Positions 16,182 to 24,728 of a stretch of 64,000 bases of DNA are shown in pieces. The translations under genes were made by a program, and so were the position numbers. Within the stretch, counting starts at the first letter, position 1. The number at the start of each line of letters is the position of its first letter. Source of the DNA: Sandarakinorhabdus limnophila DSM 17366 (GTDB lineage: Bacteria > Pseudomonadota > Alphaproteobacteria > Sphingomonadales > Sphingomonadaceae); the NCBI RefSeq assembly GCF_000420765.1, contig NZ_ATVO01000006.1, positions 124,001 to 188,000 on the forward strand, written 5' to 3'. A model generated the notes under the pieces. The model was not told where the DNA came from. It did no database searches and saw only the letters and a program-made list of their open reading frames with translations.

Positions 16182-16747
16182 GCGCGCCAGCCGGCCGCCG
16201 TCAGCAGCAGCCGCGTCTCGTTGAGCGGCAGGCCGACCACGCCCGAAAAACTACCCGACAGGCTGCGCACATAGGCTTCAGCGGCGCCCTGGATGGCATA
16301 GCCGCCGGCCTTGCCCTGCCAGTCGCCGCGCCCGATCAGCCAGTCCACGTCGGCGGGCTGGAGGCGCTGGAAGGTGACGATGGATTCGCTCAGCCGTTCG
16401 CGCAGGCGGCCATCCGCATCCACCAGCGCCACGGCCGTCAGCACGCGATGACGGCGGCCGGAAAGCAGCGCCAGGCACGTCCGCGCCGTCGCTTCATCCT
16501 CGGCCTTGGGCAGGATGCGGCGGCCGGCGGCGACCACCGTATCAGCGGCCAGCACGATGGCGCCAGGATGGCGGCTGGCGACCAGCGCCGCCTTCTCACG
16601 CGCCAGGCGTTCGGCATGGGGGCGCGGCTGCTCACCGGGTTGCACAGCTTCGTCCAGATCGGCCGGATCGACCGCATCGGGCACCAGCCCCAGCCGGGCC
16701 AGCAGATCGAGCCGGCGCGGGCTGGCCGAAGCGAGAACCAGCCGCAT
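16178..16747 (-). CDS. maf: Maf-family nucleoside triphosphate pyrophosphatase
   Basis: 189 residues. The N-terminal LVLASASPRRLDLLARLG is the Maf substrate-binding signature. Further motifs are VLAADTVV and the KAGGYAIQGAAEAYV stretch, which in the YhdE subgroup marks dTTP/UTP pyrophosphatases that remove non-canonical nucleotides. ATG 16747 is chosen over a TTG at 16759, because family members begin directly with the M-x-LVLAS motif. It overlaps the RNase gene by 4 bases and follows the ferredoxin gene closely. Confidence 0.95.
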   Translation of the reverse strand: MRLVLASASPRRLDLLARLGLVPDAVDPADLDEAVQPGEQPRPHAERLAREKAALVASRHPGAIVLAADTVVAAGRRILPKAEDEATARTCLALLSGRRHRVLTAVALVDADGRLRERLSESIVTFQRLQPADVDWLIGRGDWQGKAGGYAIQGAAEAYVRSLSGSFSGVVGLPLNETRLLLTAAGWRA

Positions 16748-16755
16748 GGCCGCGC

Positions 16756-17073
16756 TCAATCCTCCGGCGCGATGGTGACGGTGATGCCGTCCAGCGCCGG
16801 GGTGAAGGCGATCTGGCAGGAAAGCCGGCTGGCCGGGGTGAGATGATCCGACGAATCGAGCAGATCGGCTTCATCGGCATTGGCCGCGCCGGTGCGTGCC
16901 ATGTCGCCTTCGGCCACGTGCACATGGCAGGTGGCGCAGGAACAGCAGCCGCCGCACAGCGCCAGCAGTTCGGAAATGCCGGCATCCTTGATGATTTCCA
17001 TCACGCTCATGCCGGGATGGGCGGGCAGCACATGGCTTTGTCCGTCGCGGATGATCACGGTGATGCTGGCCAT
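16756..17073 (-). CDS. [2Fe-2S] ferredoxin, adrenodoxin type
   Basis: 105 residues. The cluster cysteines follow the adrenodoxin spacing in [15 protein letters not shown], with the fourth Cys in [36 protein letters not shown] forms the first beta-grasp part, and [15 protein letters not shown] is the conserved acidic loop. Such ferredoxins supply electrons to cytochromes P450, Rieske oxygenases or Fe-S assembly. No ferredoxin reductase is adjacent. It could serve the Rieske oxygenase encoded at 35022-36179, but nothing here shows that. Confidence 0.95.
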   Translation of the reverse strand: MASITVIIRDGQSHVLPAHPGMSVMEIIKDAGISELLALCGGCCSCATCHVHVAEGDMARTGAANADEADLLDSSDHLTPASRLSCQIAFTPALDGITVTIAPED

Positions 17074-17158
17074 TTCGTCCTCTTAAGCCTGAGTTTCGCT
17101 TCGCCCTGTAGCGGGCAGCATCGCGGCGCGCTAGGGGATGGCCATCAGGGAGGACAAG

Positions 17159-18103
17159 ATGCGCATCGCCCACCAATTTGCCCCGCCGATGTCGGCCATG
17201 CTCGCCGGCCTGCCCGGCATCACTGCGGCCACACATATTCCGCAGGAAGATCGCTGGGCGCTGCCCACGGATGTGGACGTGCTGTTCGTGCTGCACGGGC
17301 AAGGCGATGATCGTGACGAGGCCAATCACGCCCCGCGCCCCGCCGGCTGGCCCGGCAACGTGAAGTTGGTGCAACTGGCCAGCGCCGGTGCCGATGATTA
17401 TCCGCCCTGGCTGTTCGAAGCGCCTGCCGTCGCCAGTGCATCAGGCACCACCGCCATCCCGATCGGCGAATATGCGCTGGCCGTGATGCTGGCTCATGCC
17501 AAGCAACTGGCCGCGATCACGCTGAAAGCCGGTGAGGAGTGGCCTGAGCGCACCCAGTTCATCGATCAACCGCTGGCCACCCTGCACGGGCGCACGCTGG
17601 GCCTGATCGGCCTGGGCAATATCGCGCGGCAGGTGGGGAAATATGCCCACGCCTTTGGCATGGAGATCATTGCCGCCCGCGCCAGTGCCGCGCCTTCGCC
17701 CGATCCGTATATACGCACCGCACCGCTGGACGAGGTGGTGGCCCGCGCCGATCATCTCGTGCTGGCCGCCCCGATCACGCCGGCCACCCAGCATCTGCTG
17801 AACGCCCAACGGCTGGCGCGCATGAAGGCCACGGCGCACATCGTCAATGTCGGCCGCGGCGGGCTGATCGATCAGGATGCGCTTCTGGCCGAACTGGACA
17901 AGGGCCGGCTGTGGGCCAGCCTTGATGTCACCGATCCGGAACCGCTGCCAGCCGGCCACCGCCTGCAGGGCCATCCCCGCTGCCGCATCACCCCGCACGT
18001 GTCGTGGAGCAACCCCGATATCAACCGCCGCATCATGGAACGGCTGGTCGAAAACATCCGTCTTCTGGGTGCAGGCGAGCCGCTGCTGGGCGCGATTGAT
18101 TGA
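17159..18103 (+). CDS. D-isomer-specific 2-hydroxyacid dehydrogenase
   Basis: 314 residues. The NAD-binding motif is GLIGLGNIARQVGKYAHAFG. The catalytic Arg is in NVGRGGLIDQDAL, the Glu in DVTDPEPLPAGH and the His in PHVSWSN, in the standard order. The N-terminal substrate domain begins MRIAHQFAPP. ATG 17159 is preceded by an AGGGAGG site six bases upstream and is therefore preferred to ATG 17138. It reduces or oxidises an unknown 2-keto/2-hydroxy acid (glyoxylate/hydroxypyruvate reductase-like). It stands alone, divergent from the ferredoxin gene. Confidence 0.93.
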   Translation: MRIAHQFAPPMSAMLAGLPGITAATHIPQEDRWALPTDVDVLFVLHGQGDDRDEANHAPRPAGWPGNVKLVQLASAGADDYPPWLFEAPAVASASGTTAIPIGEYALAVMLAHAKQLAAITLKAGEEWPERTQFIDQPLATLHGRTLGLIGLGNIARQVGKYAHAFGMEIIAARASAAPSPDPYIRTAPLDEVVARADHLVLAAPITPATQHLLNAQRLARMKATAHIVNVGRGGLIDQDALLAELDKGRLWASLDVTDPEPLPAGHRLQGHPRCRITPHVSWSNPDINRRIMERLVENIRLLGAGEPLLGAID

Positions 18104-18146
18104 TCACGGCAGTGAGTGCATCCTCGCGCCACCACAGGAACTGCCG

Positions 18147-18419
18147 ATGACCCTTTCCACCGCAACCATTCGAAAAGCCGGCTGGAGCCTGGCCGCCGGC
18201 CTGCTGCTGCTCCCGGCGCTTGCCATGGCGTTCACTGACGAGATGAACTGGGGCCCCGGCGATTTCCTGGCGGCCGCGCTGCTCCTGGGCACCACCGGCG
18301 TCGTTCTCGAAATCGTCGCCGTCCTGCCCCGCCGCCAGTGGCGCACCATGGGCATGTTTGGTGGCCTTGCCATGCTGCTGCTGGTGTGGGCCGAGCTCGC
18401 CGTCGGCATCTTCCACTGA
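18147..18419 (+). CDS. Small three-helix membrane protein
   Basis: 90 residues, not assigned to a characterised family. Three hydrophobic segments are visible (WSLAAGLLLLPALAMAF, FLAAALLLGTTGVVLEIVAV, MFGGLAMLLLVWAELAVGIF), with a short polar turn containing TDEMNWGPGD. The start at 18147 has AGGAA six bases upstream. It follows the dehydrogenase by 43 bases, and its stop abuts the facing EipA gene without any gap. Similar unannotated proteins are common in alphaproteobacteria; function unknown. Confidence 0.75.
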   Translation: MTLSTATIRKAGWSLAAGLLLLPALAMAFTDEMNWGPGDFLAAALLLGTTGVVLEIVAVLPRRQWRTMGMFGGLAMLLLVWAELAVGIFH

Positions 18420-19064
18420 TCAGAAGGGCAGCACCTTGCCCTTCTTGGAGAATTTCAGATAGCCGCCGTTCAGGCCCAGCCGCCAGCCAACGCCCAGCTT
18501 GATCGGCACGATCACGATATTGTCGCGCTGCAGATAGTTGGCGGTGAAGCCGCCGATCAGATAGGCCTTGCCCTCGGCGGCCGGATAGCGACGATACAGG
18601 TCTTCGGTGTCGTTCAGATTATACACCAGCGCGAACACCTTCGAACCATCGCCGCCGATATCGAAGCCCACCGAAGGCCCGGTCCAGTGGATTTTCCGTT
18701 CACCTTCCACCTTGTGGTACAGCATGCCCGAACCATAGCGCACACCCAAGATGAAGGCGCCGCCGGCCTCGCGGCCAACGATATAGGCATTGGGCTGGCC
18801 GCGATCCTTGAAGGTCTTGCGAACGATTTCGGCGAGGCCTTCGGCGCCCTTGCCAAACACGTCCTCGGCGGCGCCCAGCACATCTTCCTCGGCATAAGTC
18901 TGGGTGGCGGGCGGCGGCGGCGGAGCGGCGGCAGGTGCTGGCGCCGGCACAGGCGCCGTCTGGGCTTCCTGCGCCAGAGCCGGGCCCGCTGCCAGCAGGC
19001 CAATCAACGCCACCGCCATCACCTGCTTCATCATCTGCTGCATCTGTCGGGCCCTCGCCATCAT
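18420..19064 (-). CDS. eipA: DUF1134 periplasmic protein, EipA family
   Basis: 214 residues. A signal peptide ends near AGPALAQ (about residue 32), a Pro/Ala linker follows, and then the DUF1134 domain. Typical stretches are EDVFGKGAEGLAEIVRK, GREAGGAFILGVRYGSG, GPSVGFDIGGDGSKVF and a C-terminal VGWRLGLNGGYLKFSKK. EipA, studied in Brucella, is a conserved alphaproteobacterial periplasmic protein needed for envelope integrity. ATG codons at 19064 and 19061 are both possible. The gene converges on the small membrane protein with no intervening bases. Confidence 0.93.
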   Translation of the reverse strand: MMARARQMQQMMKQVMAVALIGLLAAGPALAQEAQTAPVPAPAPAAAPPPPPATQTYAEEDVLGAAEDVFGKGAEGLAEIVRKTFKDRGQPNAYIVGREAGGAFILGVRYGSGMLYHKVEGERKIHWTGPSVGFDIGGDGSKVFALVYNLNDTEDLYRRYPAAEGKAYLIGGFTANYLQRDNIVIVPIKLGVGWRLGLNGGYLKFSKKGKVLPF

Positions 19065-19204
19065 GTGGATCCTGTCTCACCTTCCCAGCCTGAACCGGGG
19101 CTGAGCCACCACCACTGCCTTGTAGCCGCCACGCGCCGCCGGGGCCAGCCGCGAAAGCCTGTTGCCAAGCCCCATGCGGCATGGCTATAGCCTCCGCCTC
19201 GCTC

Positions 19205-19296
19205 GGAGTCGTGGGTGAGTGGCTGAAACCAGTAGTTTGCTAAACTGCCGATCTGGGTAACTGGATCCGAGGGTTCGAATCCCTCCGACTCCGCCA
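19205..19296 (+). tRNA. tRNA-Ser (anticodon GCT)
   Basis: The acceptor GGAGTCG/CGACTCC is followed by a D arm and an anticodon stem GTAGT/ACTGC with loop TTGCTAA (anticodon GCT). A long class II variable arm and the T arm GAGGG/CCCTC with TTCGAAT complete the fold. The discriminator is G, with encoded CCA at 19294-19296. The long variable arm supports serine. Confidence 0.97.
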
Positions 19297-19317
19297 CTGC
19301 AAAAGTGAGAATTAGCG

Positions 19318-19749
19318 ATGGGGCCCGCCAGTGCTGCCGCGCTGGCCGGCCTGTTCGCCAGCGCCTTTCTGGCCGGCTCGATTCTGCCGGCGCAATCCGA
19401 AATCGTGCTCGCCGCCTTGCTGCTGGCCGGCGAGCATCCGGCTTGGTTGCTGGTGCTGGTCGCCACGCTGGGCAATGTTGGCGGCGCGGTGCTCAACTAT
19501 GGGCTGGGCCGATCGGCAGACCGCTTCCGTCATCGCAGCTGGTTCCCCCTATCCGCCGCCGGCTGGGACCGCAGCGCCGCATGGTTCAACCGCTGGGGCG
19601 TGGCCACGCTGTTGTTGAGCTGGCTGCCGGTGGTGGGCGATGGCTTCACCGTTTTGGCCGGAGCCGCGCGCACGCCCTTCCCGCTGTTTCTTGGGCTGGT
19701 GACGCTGGCCAAGGCCGGGCGCTATCTTGCGCTGGCGGCACTGCTCTAG
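19318..19749 (+). CDS. YqaA/DedA-family membrane protein
   Basis: 143 residues, four or five hydrophobic segments. LPAQSEIVLAALLLAG and ATLGNVGGAVLNYGLGR match the VTT (SNARE-associated) domain of the YqaA group, and the LPVVGDGFTVLAGAARTPF re-entrant segment is also typical. The wider family is linked to membrane lipid scrambling and membrane-potential homeostasis. The gene starts 22 bases after tRNA-Ser, and its end overlaps the facing modC by 4 bases. Confidence 0.88.
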   Translation: MGPASAAALAGLFASAFLAGSILPAQSEIVLAALLLAGEHPAWLLVLVATLGNVGGAVLNYGLGRSADRFRHRSWFPLSAAGWDRSAAWFNRWGVATLLLSWLPVVGDGFTVLAGAARTPFPLFLGLVTLAKAGRYLALAALL

Positions 19750-20438
19750 CCAGCCAGCCAGCGATTGAGCCGGCTGGCAGGATCGGCCAGCACGGCGGCG
19801 GCCGGCCCTTGTTCGACGATGCGCCCGCCATCGATGAAGGCGCACACATCGGCGATGCCGGCGGCTTCGGCAAGATCGTGGGTGACGATGATCATCGGCG
19901 CAGCGCTCTGGCGGCGGACGTTGGCCACGGCCGCAATCAGCGCGCGGCGCACCGGAGGATCGACGGCAGCGAACGGCTCATCCAGCAGCAGCACGTCCGG
20001 CGCGCGGGCCAGCGCCCGGGCCAGCGCCACGCGCATCTGTTCGCCGCCTGACAGGCCGGCGGGGCGGCGGCCAAGCACCGGCCCGTCCATCTGCATCGCC
20101 GCCAGCAGCGCCAGCGCGGCGTCACGGTCAGGCGTGGCTTGCGCGATCATCACGTTGCCGAGCGCATCAAGGTGCGGAAACAGGCCACCGCCCTGCAGCA
20201 CCAGGCCCACGCGCCGCTGCCAGGCCGGCAGGGCGTGGGTGCCCGTCTGCCAGTCCTGGCCGCCCACGCGCACCGTGCCGGTGGTGGGCAGCAGGCCAGC
20301 GATGGCCTTCAGGATCGTCGATTTGCCGGCGCCCGATGGCCCGACCAGCGCCAGCGTCTGCCTCGGCGGCACGCTGAACGCGGCTTCCACTTCCAGCGGG
20401 CCAGCGCGGGTGAGCGCGACGGTGAGGCCCTCAGCCAC
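19746..20438 (-). CDS. modC: Molybdate-type ABC transporter ATP-binding protein (short ModC)
   Basis: 230 residues. Walker A GPSGAGKST, Q-loop LVLQGGGLFPHLD, signature LSGGEQMRVALARALAR, Walker B VLLLDEP and H-loop VTHDLAEA are all intact, so it should hydrolyse ATP. Unlike typical ModC (~350 residues) it lacks the C-terminal molybdate-binding MOP/TOBE domain that senses substrate. GTG start at 20438, overlapping modB by 8 bases. Position after modA-modB supports the call; a related anion (tungstate, sulfate) cannot be excluded. Confidence 0.88.
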   Translation of the reverse strand: MAEGLTVALTRAGPLEVEAAFSVPPRQTLALVGPSGAGKSTILKAIAGLLPTTGTVRVGGQDWQTGTHALPAWQRRVGLVLQGGGLFPHLDALGNVMIAQATPDRDAALALLAAMQMDGPVLGRRPAGLSGGEQMRVALARALARAPDVLLLDEPFAAVDPPVRRALIAAVANVRRQSAAPMIIVTHDLAEAAGIADVCAFIDGGRIVEQGPAAAVLADPASRLNRWLAG

Positions 20439-21096
20439 GCTTGCGCCCCAGCAGGAACAGCAGCGTGATGGCGATCAGGCTTATGCCGAGCAACAGCAAC
20501 GCCAGCCGCGCCGCGCCCGCCATGTCAAAGGCCTGCACCCGGTCATAGATGGCGAGGCTGAGCGTCGCCGTTTCGCCGGGGATGGCGCCGCCCACCATCA
20601 GCACAACGCCGAATTCACCCAGCGTGTGGGCGAAGGCCAGCACGGCGCCGGTGGCAAGGCCGGGCCAGGCCAGCGGCAGCTCCACCTTGGTGAACGCCCG
20701 CAGCGGGGACAGGCCGCAACTGGCGGAGGCGGCGCGCAGATCATCGCCCACCGCCTCGAACGCGCGCTGTGCCGGCTGCACCATCAGCGGCAGGTTGACC
20801 AATACGGAGGCGACGAGGATGCCGGCGAAACTGAACACCAGTTGGCCGCCCGTTATCGCCTGCCAACTGCGTCCGATCACACTGTCCGGCCCCATGCCGA
20901 TCAGCAGCGCCAGGCCCACCACGGTGGGCGGCAGCAGCAGCGGCAGCAGCAACAATGCTTCGGCCAGCGCCCGACCACGCCAGCGTGTCGTGGCGAGCCA
21001 GTGGCCAAGCAGCAGCGCCAGCGGCAGCAGCAGCGCCACGGTTGCCGCTGCCAGCATAAGCGACAGGTGCAGCGCGGTCAGATCAGCGCCGTTCAC
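20431..21096 (-). CDS. modB: Molybdate ABC transporter permease ModB
   Basis: 221 residues with about five membrane helices. The EAA loop (LRAASASCGLSPLRAFTKVELPLAWPG, read in parts) contacts the ATPase, and FAHTLGEFGVVLMVGGAIPG is the ModB/CysT signature. The GTG start overlaps the modA stop (GTGA). It forms the membrane channel for the anion delivered by ModA. Length and motifs are typical of ModB. Confidence 0.94.
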   Translation of the reverse strand: MNGADLTALHLSLMLAAATVALLLPLALLLGHWLATTRWRGRALAEALLLLPLLLPPTVVGLALLIGMGPDSVIGRSWQAITGGQLVFSFAGILVASVLVNLPLMVQPAQRAFEAVGDDLRAASASCGLSPLRAFTKVELPLAWPGLATGAVLAFAHTLGEFGVVLMVGGAIPGETATLSLAIYDRVQAFDMAGAARLALLLLGISLIAITLLFLLGRKRG

Positions 21097-21818
21097 GGCA
21101 GGCCAAACCCGGCCCGGGCCAGCGCGGCGCGGCCGTTCGGCCCGGTAAGGCGATCGGCCAGCCCGCGCGCGGCCGGGGTGGCGCCGGGCATCAGCACCAG
21201 CGTCTGCACTAGCGGCGGATGCAGCGCGGGCGACACCGGCACCACGATCAGACCACTGCTGGCAGCGCGCGCCAATGGCAGCGCCACCAGCCCGGCCTCT
21301 GCCGCGCCCGTTGACACGAAACTCAGCGCCTGCGCGACATTGTCCCCCAGCACCAACGGCGCGCCGGTGACGCCCAGTCCGGCCAGCACGGCGCGGGCGG
21401 CGACGCCGTAGGGCGCGTGCGCTGGATTGGCGATGGCGAGGTGGCGGATGCGGCCCGCGCCGATGGCGGCCTTCAGGCTGGCGAGATCAGTGACGCCGCT
21501 GGCCCTTGTGGCCACCAGCGCCAGCCGGCCCAGCGCGTAAGGCCGGCGCTCCACTCCCGGCACCGCCGCGGCCAGGCGATCCGCGTGGCTGGCATCGGCC
21601 AGCAGCAGCAGCTGGAACGGTGCACCATTCAGCGCCTGCTGCACCATCTGCCCTGACGACCCGAAGCTGAGGCTGAAGCGCGCGCCCGTCTGCGCCTCGT
21701 GACCGCGCACCAGCGGCGGCAGCGCCAGCCGCAGATCGGCAGCGGCGGCCACCGGGACGGGAGGCGCCGACAGCACAGGCCAGGCCAGGCACAACAACAG
21801 CAGGAACAGGCGGATCAT
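21093..21818 (-). CDS. modA: Molybdate ABC transporter substrate-binding protein ModA
   Basis: 241 residues. A signal peptide (MIRLFLLLLCLAWPVLSAPP) precedes the periplasmic binding fold. VPVAAAADLRLALPPLV and FSLSFGSSGQMVQQALNGAPF are the first anion-binding loops, and the ALSFVSTGAAEAGLVAL segment is the usual ModA hinge region. It captures molybdate (or tungstate) in the periplasm for ModBC. The frame is open much further upstream, but ATG 21818 gives the signal peptide. No molybdenum-cofactor riboswitch is evident in the 66 bases before the start. Confidence 0.92.
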   Translation of the reverse strand: MIRLFLLLLCLAWPVLSAPPVPVAAAADLRLALPPLVRGHEAQTGARFSLSFGSSGQMVQQALNGAPFQLLLLADASHADRLAAAVPGVERRPYALGRLALVATRASGVTDLASLKAAIGAGRIRHLAIANPAHAPYGVAARAVLAGLGVTGAPLVLGDNVAQALSFVSTGAAEAGLVALPLARAASSGLIVVPVSPALHPPLVQTLVLMPGATPAARGLADRLTGPNGRAALARAGFGLP

Positions 21819-21884
21819 CGCTGCGCCTTGTGCCAGCCACACGCCACAGGTGCAACGCGCGTCAAAAGCCGCTAACGGCCCGGC

Positions 21885-23021
21885 ATGAACCATCCTGATC
21901 CCGTCGAACCCTTCCACGCCATCCGCCTGTCGCGCCTTGCCCGTCGGCTGGAGGCCGAGGGGCGCAGCATCATCCACATGGAATTCGGCCAGCCTTCCAC
22001 CGGCGCGCCTGCTGCCGCCATCGCCCGCGCGCACGCCGTGCTGGACAATGATCCCGGCAGCTATTGGGAATCGGAACCGCTGAAGGCCCGGATCGCCGGG
22101 CTCTACCAGTCCCGCCACGGCGTGCACGTGGCGCCGGAACGCATCGTGCTGTCCTGCGGTGCATCACCGGCGCTGGTGATGGCGCTCACCTCGGCGTTCC
22201 GCCCCGGTGATGTCATCGCCATGGCCCGGCCGGGCTATGTTGCCTATCGCAACAATTGCCACGCGCTGGGCATGATCGTGCAGGAAATCGCCTGCGGCCC
22301 TGAAAGCCGCTACCAGATCACGGCGGCGCACCTGGCGGCGCTCGATCCCGCGCCGGCCGGTGTCATCATCGCCAGCCCGGCCAATCCCACCGGCACTGTC
22401 ATTCCGGCGGATGAGATGGCCGCCATCGCCCGCGTTTGTGCAGAGCGCGGCATCCGCATCGTCTCCGACGAGATCTATCACGGCCTGTCGTTCGTTGGCC
22501 CGGTGGCAAGCGCGCTGGAATATGCGCCGGATGCAATTGTGGTGAACAGCTTCTCCAAATATTTCTCGATGGTCGGCTGGCGGCTGGGCTGGCTGGTGGC
22601 GCCCGAAGACCTGATCGATTCCGCCCGCGCCCGCATGGGCAATCTCTTCCTCACCGCCCCCACCCTGTCTCAACACGCCGGGCTGGTGGCGATGGACTGT
22701 GTTGACGAACTTGAGGGCCACATCGCCCGCTATGCGGTCAACCGCCAGTTGATGCTGGATGCGCTGCCGGCGATGGGCCTGACGAAGATCGCGCCGCCCG
22801 ATGGCGCCTTCTACATCTGGGCCGATGGGGCACACCTGACCGACGATGCGATGGCGCTGGCCGAGCAGTTGCTGCTGGATACCGGCGTGGCGACCGCACC
22901 GGGCATCGATTTCGATCCGGTGGAGGGCCGCCACTTCATGCGCTTCAGTTTTGCCGTGGATACGCCGCAGGTGCGTGAGGCGATCGCCCGGATGACGCCG
23001 TGGTTTCAGGCGCGCGGCTGA
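21885..23021 (+). CDS. Class I/II PLP-dependent aminotransferase
   Basis: 378 residues. Motifs: SIIHMEFGQPSTGAPAAA, the SPANPTGTVI loop, IVSDEIYHGLSF with the PLP-contacting Asp and Tyr, and NSFSKYFSMVGWRLGW with the Schiff-base lysine. RFSFAVD near the end supplies the substrate-carboxylate Arg. It resembles the aspartate/aromatic aminotransferase group, but substrate cannot be read from the sequence. The start lies 66 bases from divergent modA, and the stop directly abuts the convergent MFS gene. Confidence 0.93.
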   Translation: MNHPDPVEPFHAIRLSRLARRLEAEGRSIIHMEFGQPSTGAPAAAIARAHAVLDNDPGSYWESEPLKARIAGLYQSRHGVHVAPERIVLSCGASPALVMALTSAFRPGDVIAMARPGYVAYRNNCHALGMIVQEIACGPESRYQITAAHLAALDPAPAGVIIASPANPTGTVIPADEMAAIARVCAERGIRIVSDEIYHGLSFVGPVASALEYAPDAIVVNSFSKYFSMVGWRLGWLVAPEDLIDSARARMGNLFLTAPTLSQHAGLVAMDCVDELEGHIARYAVNRQLMLDALPAMGLTKIAPPDGAFYIWADGAHLTDDAMALAEQLLLDTGVATAPGIDFDPVEGRHFMRFSFAVDTPQVREAIARMTPWFQARG

Positions 23022-24239
23022 TTATTCCGCCGCCACAACACGCCGCCCGGCATGGGCGCGGAAGAATATCAGCGCCGTGATGCCAACAAAAACCAACGAC
23101 ACGACGAACGGCGCCCCCGGCGCATAGATGGGCGCATCCGCGACGGAGAAGCGCGCGAACACCGTCGTCATCAGCGGTGGGCCGACAATGGCCGAAAGGC
23201 TCTGGATCGAGGCCACCGCGCCTTGCAACTCGCCCTGCTCGTTCGGCGCGACCTCGGCCGACATCAGACCCTGCAAGCAGGGGAACACCAGGCCCTGACA
23301 GGCCGAAACGGCGATGCCGAGGTAAACCATCCAGCCTGCATCGGCCATCGCATAGGTGGAATAGCCCGCCACCGCCGAAATCAGGCCAACGACGATAATG
23401 CGGCGCTGGCCAAAGCGCGGGATCAGCTTGCGGCCAAGGAAGCCCTGCACGATGGCGCCGGTGACGCCAACAGCGGCCAGGCTCCAGCCCACCTGCTCCG
23501 GCGTCCAGCCGTACCGCAGCTGGCCGTGATAGCTCCAGATCGAATAGAGTGACTGGTAGGACAGGGTCCACACGAACACGGTCGCGGCCAGCATCAGCAC
23601 CACCGGATGCGCCGATTTCAACCGCATGAGCGCGCCCACCGGATTGGCGCGGCGCCATTCGAAGGCGCGGCGCTTTTCGGGCGGCAGCGATTCCGGCAAC
23701 ACGAACAGGCCATAGAGGAAATTGGCCATGGCGAGGCCAGCCGAAACCAGGAACGGCACTTCGGTGCCGAACTGCGCCACGAATCCACCCAGCGCCGGCC
23801 CAATGATGAAACCGAAACCGAACGCCATGCCGATCACGCCAAAGTTCGCCCCGCGCTTTTCGGGCGGGGTCACATCGGCGATATAGGCATAGGCGGTGGG
23901 GAAGGTCGCCCCGGTGATGCCGGCCACCACGCGGGCGGCGACCAGCCACCACAGCGTGGGGGCAAAGGCCATCACCACGTAATCAAGCGAAAAGGCCGCA
24001 AGGCTGGCCAGCAGCACCGGGCGGCGGCCAAAGCGATCGGAAAGCCCGCCGATCACCGGCCCCATCAGGAACTGCACGCCGGCATAGAGGAAGGCGATCC
24101 AGCCCGAAACCTCGGCCGCGTTCGCCAGATCGCGCCCCGTCAGCTTGACGATCAGCTGCGGAAACACCGGGATGACGACGCCAAACCCGATGGCGTCGAT
24201 CAGAACGGTGATGAAGATGAAGGCCAGCGCGCGGTTCAC
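23022..24239 (-). CDS. MFS drug-efflux-type transporter (TetA-like)
   Basis: 405 residues, 12 membrane segments. Motif A in the first loop is GGLSDRFGRRPVLL, helix 1 has FITVLIDAIGFGVVIPVFPQL, and helix 5 carries the antiporter-type GFIIGPALGGFVAQFG. This pattern is that of the tetracycline-resistance/14-TMS-independent drug:proton antiporters. GTG start at 24239 (NRALAFIF). No regulator lies next to it. Substrate unknown; genomic copies of this kind often serve as general efflux pumps. Confidence 0.9.
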   Translation of the reverse strand: MNRALAFIFITVLIDAIGFGVVIPVFPQLIVKLTGRDLANAAEVSGWIAFLYAGVQFLMGPVIGGLSDRFGRRPVLLASLAAFSLDYVVMAFAPTLWWLVAARVVAGITGATFPTAYAYIADVTPPEKRGANFGVIGMAFGFGFIIGPALGGFVAQFGTEVPFLVSAGLAMANFLYGLFVLPESLPPEKRRAFEWRRANPVGALMRLKSAHPVVLMLAATVFVWTLSYQSLYSIWSYHGQLRYGWTPEQVGWSLAAVGVTGAIVQGFLGRKLIPRFGQRRIIVVGLISAVAGYSTYAMADAGWMVYLGIAVSACQGLVFPCLQGLMSAEVAPNEQGELQGAVASIQSLSAIVGPPLMTTVFARFSVADAPIYAPGAPFVVSLVFVGITALIFFRAHAGRRVVAAE

Positions 24240-24338
24240 GCCGGCTGCGTAGCGGCTTTTTGCGTCCGCGCCTATCCGCCATCACCGGGGTTGCGCGGGT
24301 GCGGCAAAATGTGTTTTGGGTGGGCAAAGGAGCGACAC

Positions 24339-24728
24339 GTGTCCGTGCTCAAGACGATCTTCACCTGGTGGAATGGCCCCGGCCTCGGCACCCGCATCTT
24401 CACCGCCCGCAATGGCGAGGAAGTGGGGCGCGATGATCAGGGCAATATCTATTACCGGTCCGGCAACGGCGCGGCGCAAAAGCGCTGGGTGATCTACAAC
24501 GGCGAACCCGAAGCCACGCGCATCCCGCCAGAATGGCATTTGTGGATGCACAAGACGGTGAATGAGCCGCCCAGCACCAAGCCGCTGGTGACGCGCGTGT
24601 GGGAACGTGAATGGACGCCCAATGCCACCGGCACGAAGCTGGCCCATTCCCCCAGCGGCGCGCTGATCGCCGGCGGCCAGCGCGCGCCGACCACGGGCGA
24701 TTATCGCGCCTGGTCGCCTGACGCCTGA
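24339..24728 (+). CDS. NADH:ubiquinone oxidoreductase accessory subunit NDUFA12
   Basis: 129 residues matching the 17.2-kDa accessory subunit of complex I, found in alphaproteobacteria and mitochondria. Recognisable parts are TIFTWWNGPGLGTRIFTARN, a G-x-EVGRDDQGNIYYRS strand, RWVIYNGEPEATRIPPEWH, and LWMHKTVNEPPS. GTG 24339 is preceded by AAGGAG with six bases between, which decides the start although the frame is open far upstream. The stop overlaps mlaD by one base. Confidence 0.95.
   Translation: MSVLKTIFTWWNGPGLGTRIFTARNGEEVGRDDQGNIYYRSGNGAAQKRWVIYNGEPEATRIPPEWHLWMHKTVNEPPSTKPLVTRVWEREWTPNATGTKLAHSPSGALIAGGQRAPTTGDYRAWSPDA

Noticed and set aside
21819..21884. Molybdenum-cofactor riboswitch or ModE site before modA
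   Set aside because: Only 66 bases separate the divergent starts, and I see no suitable palindrome or stem structure.
24240..24338. Longer NDUFA12 gene starting as far upstream as 23607
   Set aside because: The extension is the antisense of the MFS gene; GTG 24339 has an ideal AAGGAG ribosome site and gives the family-length protein.
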